Assembly (NCBI GenBank): GCA_012295275.1
Contig: CM022670.1
Span: forward strand, 41,375,474-41,439,473
Reading direction: 5' to 3'
Origin: Chrysomallon squamiferum
Lineage: Eukaryota > Mollusca > Gastropoda > Neomphalida > Peltospiridae
DNA length: 64,000 bases
Shown here: positions 49,884-61,611 of the stretch, piece after piece
Layout: every line of letters starts with the position of its first letter
Numbering within the stretch: the stretch's first letter is position 1
Position numbers and translations under genes: made by a program
The notes under the pieces: model-generated
Databases searched by the model: none
The model's input: only the letters and a program-made list of their open reading frames with translations
Told to the model about the DNA's origin: nothing

Positions 49884-50699
49884 TTCTGTTAGAACAGTGT
49901 AATAAACTAACACAAAACAAAACATCTGTCCAACTAAACTCAGTTGTCTTGTACAGCAAAAAACCAAATCAAATCACTGACCAAGTATGACAGCATTAAT
50001 ATATACTGAATGTCACTAGTGTGTTGTGTTATATGCTAAAATAATAATAATAATAATTTACTTAAATTTAAAAAAAAAAAAAAAATACATTATGTTCATA
50101 AGAGGTAGGTATGAGAAATCTCAGAGAATGTTAACTGGAAAACAAAGCAGTGTGTAAAAGTGACATAATAAACCCTTTACAAGATGACGGCCAGTTTGAA
50201 ATATGGTCCATTCCATTACGCAGTGTGACATGTATGTATTAAATGTTTAATATGTCAGTATAACACACAGGTTTTTTAGCTTTGTGATACATGATTTACT
50301 GCCTGACCTCTGAGATAAGATAATATTAATTTAATGTTGGAATTCTGTTTTTCAGAAGCCTGGAAGTAGCACTGAAAACAGACTGTAACATATAATGACT
50401 GTCAGATTCACATGGAGAAGTGATAAATATGATCATAAACACAATTACCTCAAACATTAATAGCATGTAATTTTCAGTAATTTCTCTAAATTTAATTCAT
50501 TTTTTATATCAGAAAAAAAAAAATTATTCATTTTCAAAATCTTCTGAAGTACAAATTCAAAACATAATTGGATTTTTTTGTCAAAGTTTTCGCAATGGGA
50601 GAATTTGAAAAAAAAAAAAAGGATGGCTGTATGAAAAGTTTTCAAAACGGACGTATTGACATAAGGGAAGACAGAGAGAATAAAAACCAATTTGCATAT

Positions 50700-51700
50700 A
50701 ATTTCACAATCTTTGATTAATAGTCGAGAAGAGAAAATTCTTTAATAACAATTTCTAATCAATCATGGTTGAAATTCCTTAATTCAATTTGGATTGACTG
50801 GCAACATCAAAAGCAGTTCTTTATAGCAACGGCCTGAAAATAAGAAAATTAATTTCTGGTTATAAAGCGAAACGGCACTGCGACAACAAATTATCAAAGC
50901 CGACCTATTTTCACATGTTGAAGGGTTCAAATAGCCAAAATATTGATTTCATTTTTCACTTGCTTTTTTTATTTAAAAAAAAAAAAAAAAAAAAATGATA
51001 ATAATTTTTTTGCACTTTTAAAAAAATTTCATAAAAATATTTGTCATTCATCAGCGCGGGACAAAAAGTTGAGCCCACAGCACAAATTTCATATTTCTCG
51101 AGTTGAGTTTCTATTTATAAGCATATTTTATTAAAGATAAAAAGTGGAGAGATTGGAAGTTTACGAACGTGCTGAAAATGTGAATCAATACAGTCGTTCT
51201 GACAGGGTTCATTAATATATTTCATCGCAAAACGTCGCTTCCTCTCCACGCATTATGGATGGGATTTTGCTTTTCATGTTCATTGTTATTTGTAGAAAAT
51301 TTAATTTCTGTCCTGCCATCTAGCCATAACTTAAAATGACAAGATTCCAAACTTTTGATGTGATTCATTTGTTTTTCTCGCAAAAACGCCCTGTTCGGCG
51401 ATCTCATTATGAACGAAACTGATTCAAACATTTCGCAGATCAATAAGAAAACTGGGTGCTAAACCAGGCAATATTCTCATGAAAATTCCATTAAAAACTC
51501 TTTCTTGAAACTGGCACTGGACAAGCCAACAATGCGGCCAACAATTAATCTTGGCAACTATGTCTTACAGGCGATGTTGTCAGTGCTGTAGCTGCGTGCT
51601 GTCATTGTTTGATTACATATCAATAATTCAAACAACAAGCCTATCTCTTTTCCTCATTTTGTTTGGACAAGACAAATTACGTGATATCGTGTAACATCTT
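50700..51700. other. Large repeat-free island, possible conserved noncoding element
   Basis: This is the largest island, interrupted only by an A run at 50977-50994. It has an unusual number of CpGs for this window and no supported coding exon. Possible cluster of regulatory elements. Confidence 0.38.
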
Positions 51701-52869
51701 AATTACAGGTGTAGTGTGTGGCAGGTGTGCCTTCAATTAAAGAAATATTGTCATCTGGTTAACTCTTTCAGTGTCAATACCACACAGTTGTTGTTTTTTT
51801 TTCTCATTAAATTCAAGAAAATTATTCCAGTTTACAAAGCTGTTTAATAATAAAATCAATTTAAGAAAAGAAATTAAAAAAAAATTATACAGTTCATTAT
51901 ATTAACCCTGAGGGTTCTTAATTCTGGAAGCACAGATTCATTTTATAAAATAACATTTTTATTTTTATTTTAGCTGACGTTTTAATCTTGTTTAAGAAAA
52001 TAAAGAAAAATAAAGTAAAATAAATAAAATAAAATAAAATAAATAAATAAATATATAAATAAATATATAAAATAAAATACAATAAAATAAAATGAAATGA
52101 AATGAAATGAAATAAAAGAATATAAACTAAAATAAAATGAAAATAAAAAAGAAAAGAAAAATAAAGAAAAATAACAAAGACAAAAAAGTATATAGTAAAC
52201 CACTAAGTAGTCACTGAGTTAACCCTTTTATTGTCAGATACACAATATTTCAAATCAAGATCATATTTTAATTTATAAATCATTTTTCTGTTCAGTGATG
52301 AACTCACAATTACACACTGCCATTTAGTTAACATTTTTAGTGTAAGCAAAACAAACAATGTGAAGACTCTCATCTCATAAAACATTACAATGCTAATAAC
52401 AAGTGTTAACTTGGCACATAACAACATTTTAACACTTCAGATACACTAGTTCATACACCAGAATAACATCTGATCAGAAAGAAATAACTGAAACACTGGT
52501 CAATTTCAAACAACAACAACAAAAAAAGTATAATAATAATAATAAATGAATAAAATAAAAAATAATAACAAAAATAATACTAATTAAAAAAAAGAGAGAG
52601 AGATTTTATATATGTATGAAATAAATGTAAATTAATAAATAAAAAAAACAAAAATCTGTGGTATGTGTGAAATGAAAACATTAAGAAAATGAATCGATAC
52701 TCTCTAGTGGCTTCATTAAACAGAATAAACAGTGTTTATTTACAAAATAAATCTGTCAGTGTACTTAATGACTGGAGAGATGCTGTGCATCAACCCAACA
52801 GGACCAAGTCCTGTTTCTGTCCTGAGCTGAACTCACAGATCCCCAGGGTGGATCCAAGGTGTGGTTGGG

Positions 52870-53152
52870 TGGTCAGACTCACCCATCTTAGTGGATCCCT
52901 TTATCTACTTTTCTTTCTAACCAATGCTCTATCTCTGGTATAACAAAGGCTATGGTAAGTACTATCCTGTTTGTGGGATGGTACTTGTAAAAAGATCCCT
53001 TGTTGCTAACTGGTAAGAGTAACCCTTGAGGTGGTAAAAGCAGGTTTCCTTTCTAGTTATGTGAAATGTTCTAAATCACCTGTCTGATGCTATAAATAAA
53101 ATGTGCTCAGTGTATCATTAAATAAACCAGTTCCGTCCTTTGTCCAGTGTAA
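52870..53152 (+). mobile_element. Mollusc-type SINE, nearly full body
   Basis: The body runs from GTGGATCCCTTTATCTACTT through GGCTATGGTAAGTACTATCC, GATCCCTTGTTGCTAACTGG and CAGGTTTCCTTTCTAG to an end near TGTGCTCAGTGTATCATTAA. This order matches, from memory, the widespread tRNA-derived SINE of bivalves and gastropods (possibly the RUDI/V-SINE group; the name is not asserted). The copy is diverged and therefore old. It is the main reason for calling the host a mollusc. Confidence 0.75.
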
Positions 53153-53954
53153 GACAATTGTTTATCAAAGGCTTAATCATGGCTTAATCTCTTAGTCATG
53201 AATTTCATTTTTATTTTTATTATTATTTTTGTTTTATTATCTCTTAGTAACACAATAATTTAAAATTAAATAACCATTTCAATACCATAACATTTATGGC
53301 AGTGTAATTTTGGTGGATTCACAATTATAATGTTATTGTTGTTATGTTTTGTTTCTTTTCTTCTTTTTTTTAAACTGATTTGGTAGAGATTTGTTGGGTG
53401 GGTTTTGTTTGTTTTTTTATGTCTTTGTTTTTTTCTCTGGGTTTTCTTTTCTTTTTGTGTTATTATTTTTTTTAATCACATTCTTGTCATCAGGTTGTAT
53501 TAGAAATCTCTTCAAAATAAAGTTCAGTAATTCCCAGGTCAGTAGTAAAAGATAAAAATCTCTTCCATCAGACATAAATACTTGGCCAACATGGCCAATG
53601 AGATTTGGAAATTCATTTTAAGACAATGATGTCCAGAGGGAGCTTAGTTTTTATTATTATTCACTGAGGGACCCATTTCAATAATTGAATTTACAAAATG
53701 AGAAATTTTGATGAAATTTTAAATTAATTCATCTTATTTTTGCTATTTTCACTGGTTATTCATTAACAATATGGATGTCCAGATTGACAATTTTATTATA
53801 TACGGTCATCTTGTATGCAAACGCGGACTTTTTCTTCCACTTAAAATAAAAATAAAAACATCTGAAATAGAAAATATCATTTAAAAGATGATGTTACTGG
53901 CATAGCTCAATGAATGAAGGAATAAATAAAGGCAGGAAGAAGGTATTGACTCAC

Positions 53955-54131
53955 TTTAAGAATATCTGGCAGTGCCCTATGCAGGCTGGATCCTTTCACT
54001 GCACCAAACATCTGATTGACCATCTCCTGTCTGTCCTTGATGAACTCACCAATCGCCTTCACCACCTTGCTGAGGTCAAGGTCAGGGTTATCTTCATCTG
54101 CTGTAGAATTACTTGACCTTTTCTTCATCGC
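53955..54131 (-). CDS. CAAP1: CAAP1 coding exon 2 (first half of conserved core)
   Basis: This exon encodes residues 62-120 in phase 0 at both ends. The acceptor is TTTTCTTTCAG before GCGATG; the donor is AAA followed by GTGAGT (GT at 53954-53953). It starts with a basic, serine-rich stretch (KKRSS), then DEDNPDLDLS at about 73-82, and a predicted helical run through IGEFIKDRQEMVNQMFGAV to LPDILK at 115-120. Human CAAP1 has a matching arrangement: LDLTVSLK, then a helix with KKEMLQQCF, then LPDVLK. The Leu-Pro-Asp-(Ile/Val)-Leu-Lys signature at the exon end, continuing into exon 3, is the strongest evidence for the family. Confidence 0.93.
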
Positions 54132-55265
54132 CTGAAAGAAAATGTTAAAAAGGATATTATGTTTTTCTAATTCCATGTTGGAATAGCGTATCTGTATTTC
54201 AACATTTGCTTTATCAAAACTGGTGTTTTAATTTTTTGGGTGTTCTATCAATCAACAAGATAGCAATACAACAAGGGACATAACTAAAGCTTGGGAGATA
54301 ACTTTCATGGTCAAGTATACACCAAATGATTACAAAATCATTAATCCGATGTAATTCCAATTTAATTTATGAAAAATCAGAAACAAATTACTAACATATC
54401 TACAAAATTTATAACCTTAATAACTTTGTACCATCTTCATTTTACTGCTGCCAAAATAGTTCAAAATAGTTTAAAATGTTGTTTCATATAATTTTTTTAT
54501 TTCTGTTTGTTATTATTCATTTTCAATATTTCTTTATTTTTAAATTATTCTATTTTTATTTTTATTTATTTATTAATTTAATTTTTTATGTTAAGTATTA
54601 CTATAATAATAATAATATTAATAACTATTATTATTATAATTTTGTTTGATCTTTTAAAATCTTTAAGATGCTGCACTTAAAAAGGACACACAATTGGGTG
54701 GGCTGTAATTGTTTGACATGAACAAATGAGTGAAACGGTGGATGCCAGGAAAAGTGATGCTGTGAAAATGTAACTATGAGTTAGTGTTCTGTGAGTCTGT
54801 CAAACAATATGCAGTTCTCCACACACAGGGAATTCTGTCCTTGTTGTTGAAATCTCCAGGAGCTGATTATTAACAGATGCTTGCTAACTTGCTGCTATTT
54901 TTTTGTTTGGAGACTACAAAGATATTGGGAAACAGCAGCATTTTTTGACATTTATTCCCTTCAATGCCAATTGTTGCTGATGATTCTTTCCAAGTTCATA
55001 ATCTGGAGCTAAACTCTGTGGGGTGGTGGGGAAGTGCAGGACAGGGAAGGGAGAGGAATGAAGAAAAGAGTAAATTCAAACAAGAGAGGGCAGAAAGAGA
55101 GAATTAAGACTGTTTATAATGAATGTTTTAAGTCTTTTTTTGTTTGTAATGGGATGAATTAATTAGTTTAAAAAGGTTTAATGGTACAAGTTAATGTTAA
55201 TTTGATATTAAGTGTTAAATTTGAAATATGAGCCATTATTCCCTGGGCTAATCTTATTTCATTAG

Positions 55266-55745
55266 CAGTTATGAAAACAGCTGATAAGATAGGTATCTTT
55301 TATAACTGAAAACATAACACAGACAGGTTTTTAAAGCTACAAAAACAGCTGATAAGATAGGTATCTTTTATAACTGAAAACATAACACAGACAGGTTTTT
55401 AAAGCTACAAAAACAGCTGATAAGATAGGTATCTTTTATAACTGAAAACATAACACAGACAGGTTTTTAAAGCTACAAAAACAGTTGATAAGATAACTGA
55501 AAACATAACACAGACAGGGTTTTAGGTAAGATATCTTTTATAACTGAAAACATAACACAGAAAAAGCATTGATAAGATAGGTATCTTTTATAACTGAAAA
55601 CATAACACAGACAGGTTTTTAAAGCTACAAAAACAGTTAATAACTGAAAACATAACACAGACAGGTTTTTAAAGCTACAAAAACAGCTAATAAGATAGGT
55701 ATCTTTTATAACTGAAAACATAACACAGAATGGTTTTAAAACTAT
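55266..55745. repeat. 68-bp tandem repeat with E-box/GATA motif
   Basis: About six copies, some shortened, each contain CAGCTGATAAGATAGGTATC, then TTTTATAACTGAAAAC, then ATAACACAGACAGG. The first three copies are almost identical, so the expansion is recent. A minus-strand open frame of 98 codons over it is an artefact. Confidence 0.92.
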
Positions 55746-57539
55746 GAAAAAAAGGTAATACAGATACATATCTTTTGTAACTATGAAAATATATAACAGT
55801 CAGATACACAAACATTACTTATGTGGAATATTTGTAAGTTAACAACAGAAGTATTCTCTTTACTGATTTATGTGTTTGTTTATCTGTTTCACAAACAAAA
55901 TTTATTTTTCTCATTGTGTTTCAGTGGCTGTTAAATACTGAATTTTATTGTATATTAGTGTTTACCATGTTTTTAACATCTGTTACATTTTCGCCTGAAG
56001 GCAGTCCCATTTATATATAATTTTTTTTTTAATTTGACATCAATAATTTTAATATCTGCACAAACAATTTATCCCTGCAAGCTGTCTGTAGGTGATGTTG
56101 TAGATGTTATTTTAAATGATGTACCTGTGGTGCTGAGAATGAATACCTCATTTATACTTCAGCTCATTATTTTATTTACAAAATTTACCTCGGAAAAAGA
56201 CTAATTAAATTTGGAATATTTCAAAATAAATGCTTTATTGTTTCTGTATGCTAGTTTTTGCTGATAATTAAGTATAATAATGATAATGATGACAACAACA
56301 ACGATGATGATGATGATAATAATATTAATGTCTGCTGTTATTTTCCTTTCTTTTCTGTCAGCTCATCAAGTGATGTGAACTTGTGACATGAACATCCGTT
56401 TAACACTTATTTAAAAACGAATAAAATCCATCACTGCAATTATTCTGTTATTAATTTAAATCTACTTTAAAATCTTTTTATGTAATTGTGTTTCTCTTTC
56501 AAAATGATAAAATCAATAGGCAATAAAAATTCAGTCATTTGTAGAAGGGGTTGTTAAATAACTTATAAATGTCTCTGCTCATACATAATTCATTAAGCAG
56601 ATTTGTCAAACTGGGTAATACTATGTGGTGCTATGAGGAAATTTCATACGTGGCAAAGAAAAAACGTGTTACAGAAAACATGAATGGCAGTTATCTAACA
56701 GTGAGCTTTCTGGGTTCATTCAAGTTTTATTAAGATGTACTAGTACCCTCATATATATACACACATGTATACACAACAAACACCACACACACAAACACAC
56801 ACACACACACACACATGCATAAACACACAAAAAGTGCACATGCATACATATACATACATACACATAAACGTTGCATGCTTTAATACACTCAGTAATTTGG
56901 TACACTCTCAAATGGACAAATTTGTATATGTTTATGTTTCTCTGTGTGTGTGCATGTGGTATGTGTATGAATGTATGATTTTATGATGCTTATTAAACTG
57001 AAGGAAAAGAAATAAAATACTGATGTATTGGAAGATTTTGTTCACCTAAAAACATCCAAACATGACGAGTCTTTTTCCAAAGTGTCTTTTTCATTAAAGT
57101 TAACAGTAAAAAAAGAAAAGAGGAAACACTGGATGAGCAGTAAATCAGAGAGCTGTGTTTTTGATTTTTAATGACTCCAACTACACAGATCTAGGTGATA
57201 GAAGTAACGTAAAGAATATGACCAACATAAAGAATATGTTTGTGAGAAATATCTTCTCCAGAATATGTCATGTTCTCGTTTCACATCTCTACACAAAAAT
57301 ATCATAAAAATCTTTTTACATCTTTACTTCAAAAACTTTATTGGCTCAACAATTGCTGCATTTGCCAGATGCATGAAAGAGTCTTAAGCCGAGACTGGAG
57401 TATGAACTTTATTGCTTGTTTTTACTGATGTCAGGTGCTGTTGGTAAATGAGAAAACTTAGTATCGATATTATCTACATGAACTAACACCTGTCTGTTTG
57501 ATATCTTTCTTATTTCTTGAATACCATCTTCATAACTGT

Positions 57540-57850
57540 TTTAGAATACCTGTATGAGATACAGCAGACTGAAGGATCAATTCTTAATGGGTATCAGTTT
57601 AGCTTATTTCCTTTTTTTAGTCTTAACAGCTGAGTATTATTATTCAGTTAATGGGTTAGTGGTTCAAACACATCAATGAGATACAATAGACTGTAGGATC
57701 AACCCTGCATGGGACCACTTTTGCATATTACCTTCTTTCAGCCTTCACACTTAACTGCTGCTTAACTTTCCCCTGTTTATGGGAAGGTATGTATAAAAGA
57801 TACCCTGCTGCTAACTGATAAGAGAACTACATGAAGAACTGTCAACACAG
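57540..57850 (+). mobile_element. Two SINE remnants in tandem
   Basis: A head-like segment at about 57545-57650 is followed by a second at 57655-57850 that includes the body words CCCCTGTTTATGGGAAGGTA and ATACCCTGCTGCTAACTGAT. The second keeps the order seen in the 52.9 kb copy. Both are worn. Confidence 0.6.
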
Positions 57851-58329
57851 AGTTGTAAGAAAATAATTTGATACTTAATGTAAGTGTAGTAACTTGATGA
57901 TGTCAGTGTTGTGGGGAATTCAGCACACATATTTAAACATAGAGGTTGTGAATGGCAGGTGAGATTTAAAACAATGTCACTGGTAGGGTAAGGTGGTGTA
58001 GCAGTGATTCATTCTGGAGACAGCACATTTGAGGATAATAACGAATTAAAACACAATGACTTAATAACATCAGCGAGCAGCTGACAAACCTGTGAAAAGA
58101 GCGGTACAAAGATACACTGTTTGTGTGTTATTTATGTGCCACTCTCAGTACTCAAGTCACTTGATAGTTATCTGGCACTGTCCCATCCACGTCTAATTAG
58201 ACAACTTACAACCAACTGACATCTCATGCTGACTCGCTCAACAAGCAGGTTAAACAACGATGTTATCCACATGTACGATGTCTGCATGTTTAACACATGT
58301 CACATCACACTCAGCGTGGACATACGCAC

Positions 58330-59130
58330 TGATTGTTGGAAAATATCTCTCAATATTACTTGTTTAGAAAATATCTCTCAGTATTATTACTTGTTTAGAA
58401 AATATCTCTCAGTATTACTTGTTTAGAAAATATCTCAATATTATTACTTGTTTAGAAAATATCTCTCAGTATTACTTGTTTAGAAAATATCTCTCAGTAT
58501 TATTACTTGTTTAGAAAATATCTCAATATTATTACTTGTTTAGTTTCTCAGAAAAGAAAATATCTCTCAGTATTACTTGTTTTTAGAAAATATCTCTCAA
58601 TATTACTTGTTTAGAAAATATCTCTCAATATTATTACTTGTTTAGAAAAAATCTCTCAGTATTATTACTTGTTTAGAAAATATCTCTCAGTATTACTTGT
58701 TTAGAAAATATCTCTCAGTATTATTACTTGTTTAGAAAATATCTCAGTAGTATTACTTGTTTAGAAAATATCTCTCAGTATTACTTGGTTAGAAAATATC
58801 TCTCAGTATTACTTGTTTAGAAAATATCTCTCAGTATTATTACTTGTTTAGAAAATATCTCTCAGTATTACTTGGTTAGGAAATATCTCTCAGTATTACT
58901 TGTTTAGAAAATATCTCTCAGTATTATTACTTGTTTAGAAAATATCTCTCTGTTATTACTTGTTTAGAAAATATCTCTCAGTATTATTACTTGTTTAGAA
59001 AATATCTCTCAGTGTTACTTGTTTAGAAAATATCTCTCAGTATTACTTGTTTAGAAAATATCTCAATATTATTACTTGTTTAGAAAATATCTCTCAATAT
59101 TATTACTTGTTCAGAAAATGCATCTCAACA
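58330..59130. repeat. 25/28-bp minisatellite
   Basis: About thirty units of AGTATTACTTGTTTAGAAAA plus TATCTCTC, either with or without one extra ATT. The array decays to the right (59130-59510) into irregular units. Confidence 0.95.
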
Positions 59131-59699
59131 ATATTACTATTTGTTTAGAAGATATATCTCAGTGTTACTGACTGTACAAAAACTATCTCTTAACTATTTA
59201 GTAAATATATCTCAACAATATTAAGAAAATACATCAAAAAATATTACAAGATGTTTAGAAAATTATATCTCAGTATTACTAGCTGTTCACAAAATATATC
59301 TTAACAAAAAACTCTCCATTTAGTAAACAGATCTAAAAATATTGCTAGGTGTTTAGAAAATATATCTCAGTATCACAAGCTGTTCAAAAATTACATCTCA
59401 ACAAAAACCACCTCTATTTAGAAAATATATCTCAACAATATTTCTAGTCCTACATAAAAAATATTATTAGTTGTTTAGAAAATAATAGTAGTCACAAGTA
59501 TTACTAGCTGTCTAAAATAGACAGGATGACAAAAGTTTTTTTTTAGAACCTATGACTGAACATAGCAGTCAGAAAACATCATGGGGTATAACTTGTACAT
59601 TAATTATAAAGATAAAAATTTATTTAATAATTATTGTTATTTAAATTAACTGTTACAACAGTTTAAATGAACCACCATTATAATTTATAATGGAAGGAA

Positions 59700-59795
59700 C
59701 ATTTTATATGTATGTATGTATATATTGTATATATGTATATGTGTATGCATGTCTGTCTGTCTGTGTGTGTGTGTTTGTGTGTGTGCGTGTGTAAA
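59700..59795. repeat. TATG/TCTG/TG microsatellite
   Basis: Mixed (TATG)n, (CTGT)n and (TG)n steps. Confidence 0.85.
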
Positions 59796-60039
59796 ATGGT
59801 TACACAAGCTGATGTTATATTTATTAACAACGTTTATGTTTGATGTCAATTTTAGATGATGTTTTTATACCTTTTATATTTTTTATCAGTTTAATACACC
59901 TTTCAGATTTTGTTATATAACATTTCTTTTTTTAAATTTTTATTTATCATATAACTTGCGTAGCAGTATTTCATATGTATATATTATATATGATATAGGT
60001 GTTATTTCATGGTATATAACGTATATAGTTGTTATACCA

Positions 60040-60260
60040 TGGTATTCAAATGTTATGTAAGTATTAATATTATGTAACTTAAGAGTTTTTACTTCTTATT
60101 ATGTAACTGTTATATAGTCGTTATTTCATATTATGTAACCATTATACAATTGTTATTTATATTATGTAACAATTATACAATGTTATTTTACATTATGTAA
60201 CAGTTATACAATTGTTATTTTATAATTATGTAACAGTTACATAGTTGCTATTACACAATA
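60040..60260. repeat. About 33-bp degenerate repeat
   Basis: ATTATGTAAC followed by (C/A)(A/G)TTATACAATTGTTATTT recurs about six times with decreasing quality to the left. Confidence 0.75.
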
Positions 60261-60600
60261 TGCAAACCTTCCACTGTTTGTGCTACGTGTTACATATCTG
60301 CTGCGTTTGACAAACATTCGTCGCAGGATGAGATGTTTGAAATGCACTCGGCCACACTGCGTACTGCACATCTGTGCAATATTAAAATGGAAGTTAGTTG
60401 TAAAATCTGACAGAGATTTTAATGACAAAATCGATAAATTTGCTCCGACAGCAACACGGAGAAAGAACACAACACATGGCATAACAATCCCGGACTTAAA
60501 TTTATTGTTCCCGCATTGATTTTATTTCAAACCTGTATATACAATATATTCAATCTACTCAACAGATGGTGTACTCAACAAACGCTAGCATGCAAATAAA
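60240..60600. other. CpG-containing island with open frames on both strands
   Basis: It is repeat-free and has a higher CpG count than its surroundings. Open frames of 79 (plus) and 81 (minus) codons overlap in it. Neither has a recognised domain nor a convincing acceptor-donor pair. It could be a conserved element or an exon remnant. Confidence 0.3.
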
Positions 60601-61071
60601 TCAGCCCAAAGATAATAAATGAACATTTGTTACATCTCAATACGTGTTTTTAATATTAAAGCTAAAATGATATAGGTAATAAATAACATGAACAGGATGT
60701 AAAAGTGAAGTATATTTGTCTTTTTCAAAGTGGTAAACAAATCCGTATATGAAAAATTTAATATATATCAAAAAAAAAGAAAGAGAAATGTCATTAAAAA
60801 TTAATAAATTTATTTAACATTTTATTATACTTTTTATTGCATTTTGTGTTCAATAAGTTTAAATTAAAAAAAAAAGAAAGAAGAGAGTAACAAAACATTA
60901 TTACATTTATAATTAATGCATATAAAGTGACATATAGTGATAATATTTATTAGTTTCTGATCAAATTTACCAAGTTAACTTTATTTCAGCTTTTAATATT
61001 AAAACACACATTCAGATGCAACAAACATTAATTTATTACTTTTGGACTCGCTTTCATCATTACACACAAAC

Positions 61072-61254
61072 CTTTTTGGCACTTTTTTTTAATTTCTTGT
61101 TTTTCTTTCCATCAGACGTTTTTCTGTGTTTGACCTTTGACACGTGGCTTCGTTCAGGTCTGTTGTCCACTGGTTCTTTGCTCAAACTGCCGCACTGTTC
61201 TGCACTCACATCAGACTGAGTCGAGTCAGCCACCATCTTGGCTGCAGCACTCAT
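61072..61254 (-). CDS. CAAP1: CAAP1 coding exon 1 (start exon)
   Basis: This exon encodes residues 1-61, from MSAAAKM to KKSAKK, and ends in phase 0 at AAG followed by the donor GTTTGT (GT at 61071-61070). The ATG at 61254-61252 has A at -3. A second in-frame ATG at residue 7 (61236-61234) has an even better context (A at -3, G at +4), so the true start could be either. Residues 40-61 are rich in Lys and Arg and could act as a nuclear localisation signal, which fits the basic N-terminus of the vertebrate protein. Only seven bases separate the ATG from an acceptor-like site, so this may be the second exon of the transcript. The sequence itself is poorly conserved; the call rests on the in-frame junction with exon 2 and on composition. 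Confidence 0.82.
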
Positions 61255-61260
61255 TGTTAT

Positions 61261-61280
61261 ACTGAAAAACAAGCAGAGAC
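61261..61280 (-). promoter_or_regulatory. Acceptor-like site just before the CAAP1 start codon
   Basis: On the minus strand a pyrimidine-rich tract, GTCTCTGCTTGTTTTTCAG, ends with AG at 61263-61262. It is followed by TATAACA and the ATG. This is as good as the acceptors of the confirmed exons. It suggests that a noncoding first exon is spliced on from higher coordinates, possibly outside the window. I could not identify that exon. Confidence 0.5.
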
Positions 61281-61559
61281 TTTTACACTCACACACTGCA
61301 CAAACACGTAACAATGCAACTCTACTGTTTATCATGACAGGCATCAACCACAGTAATTACACAAAAGTAATGACTAAGTAATCAGTGCTGCTGGAAATTT
61401 TGGTAACAATTGTCTATTCAGAAAAGAGAATAAAAATAAATAAATAAATGAAATAATAACCCATCCTGTCATTTTAAAAGTTTATACTATTTTTTTTTTT
61501 ATGTTGTTTATAAGATCCTTTTAAAACTGTACACATTAACAGAGCAGAATAAACAAAAT

Positions 61560-61561
<2 letters not shown>

Positions 61562-61607
<46 letters not shown>
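61562..61607. repeat. CT microsatellite
   Basis: (CT)n of 46 bases. Confidence 0.95.

Positions 61608-61611
<4 letters not shown>

Larger units (their letters stand above)
38617..53954 (-). other. CAAP1: CAAP1 intron 2 (about 15 kb)
   Basis: It holds TA/GT and CA microsatellites, islands at 39700-40110, 42960-43230, 45610-46010, 46780-47260 and 50700-51700, the 38-bp minisatellite, smaller tandem repeats at 46.1, 47.8 and 48.5 kb, and one nearly full SINE at 52.9 kb. Other stretches (for example 49000-49600, 51900-52200, 53200-53900) are AT-rich with nothing specific. Confidence 0.85.
54132..61071 (-). other. CAAP1: CAAP1 intron 1
   Basis: This intron is about 6.9 kb. It holds the 68-bp array (55266-55745), two SINE remnants near 57.6 kb, the 25/28-bp array (58330-59130), a 33-bp repeat (60040-60260) and an island at 60240-60600. 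The stretches 54200-55250, 55800-57500 and 60600-61050 are AT-rich, with a CA run at 56780-56835 and no gene signal. Confidence 0.85.
7465..61254 (-). other. CAAP1: CAAP1 gene, coding span (seven coding exons)
   Basis: The gene was assembled by hand from seven minus-strand exons whose GT-AG borders and phases agree: lengths 183, 177, 85, 63, 82, 43 and 390, total 1,023 bases, 340 residues plus stop. Seen: a lysine-rich N-terminus (residues 40-66), a helical core at about 78-149 with DLDLS, LPDILK and KRILRILAG, a Ser/Asp/Glu-rich middle, and the C-terminal motif MELLELEMRAKAIKAM at 319-334. From memory, human CAAP1 (about 361 residues) has LPDVLK, KKILKILEG and LELLELEMRARAIKAL in the same order. 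CAAP1 is reported in mammals to restrain caspase activation and apoptosis; its molecular mechanism is poorly known. The role here is inferred by orthology. Introns are about 6.9, 15.3, 6.9, 21.0, 2.2 and 0.4 kb. The 5' UTR and transcription start are not located. Confidence 0.9.

Noticed and set aside
55473-55769. 98-codon minus-strand frame with Cys-Phe-Val repeats
   Set aside because: It follows the 68-bp tandem repeat and has no independent support.
58330-59130. CRISPR-like array
   Set aside because: Units of 25/28 bases have no spacers and differ by an optional ATT; a minisatellite.
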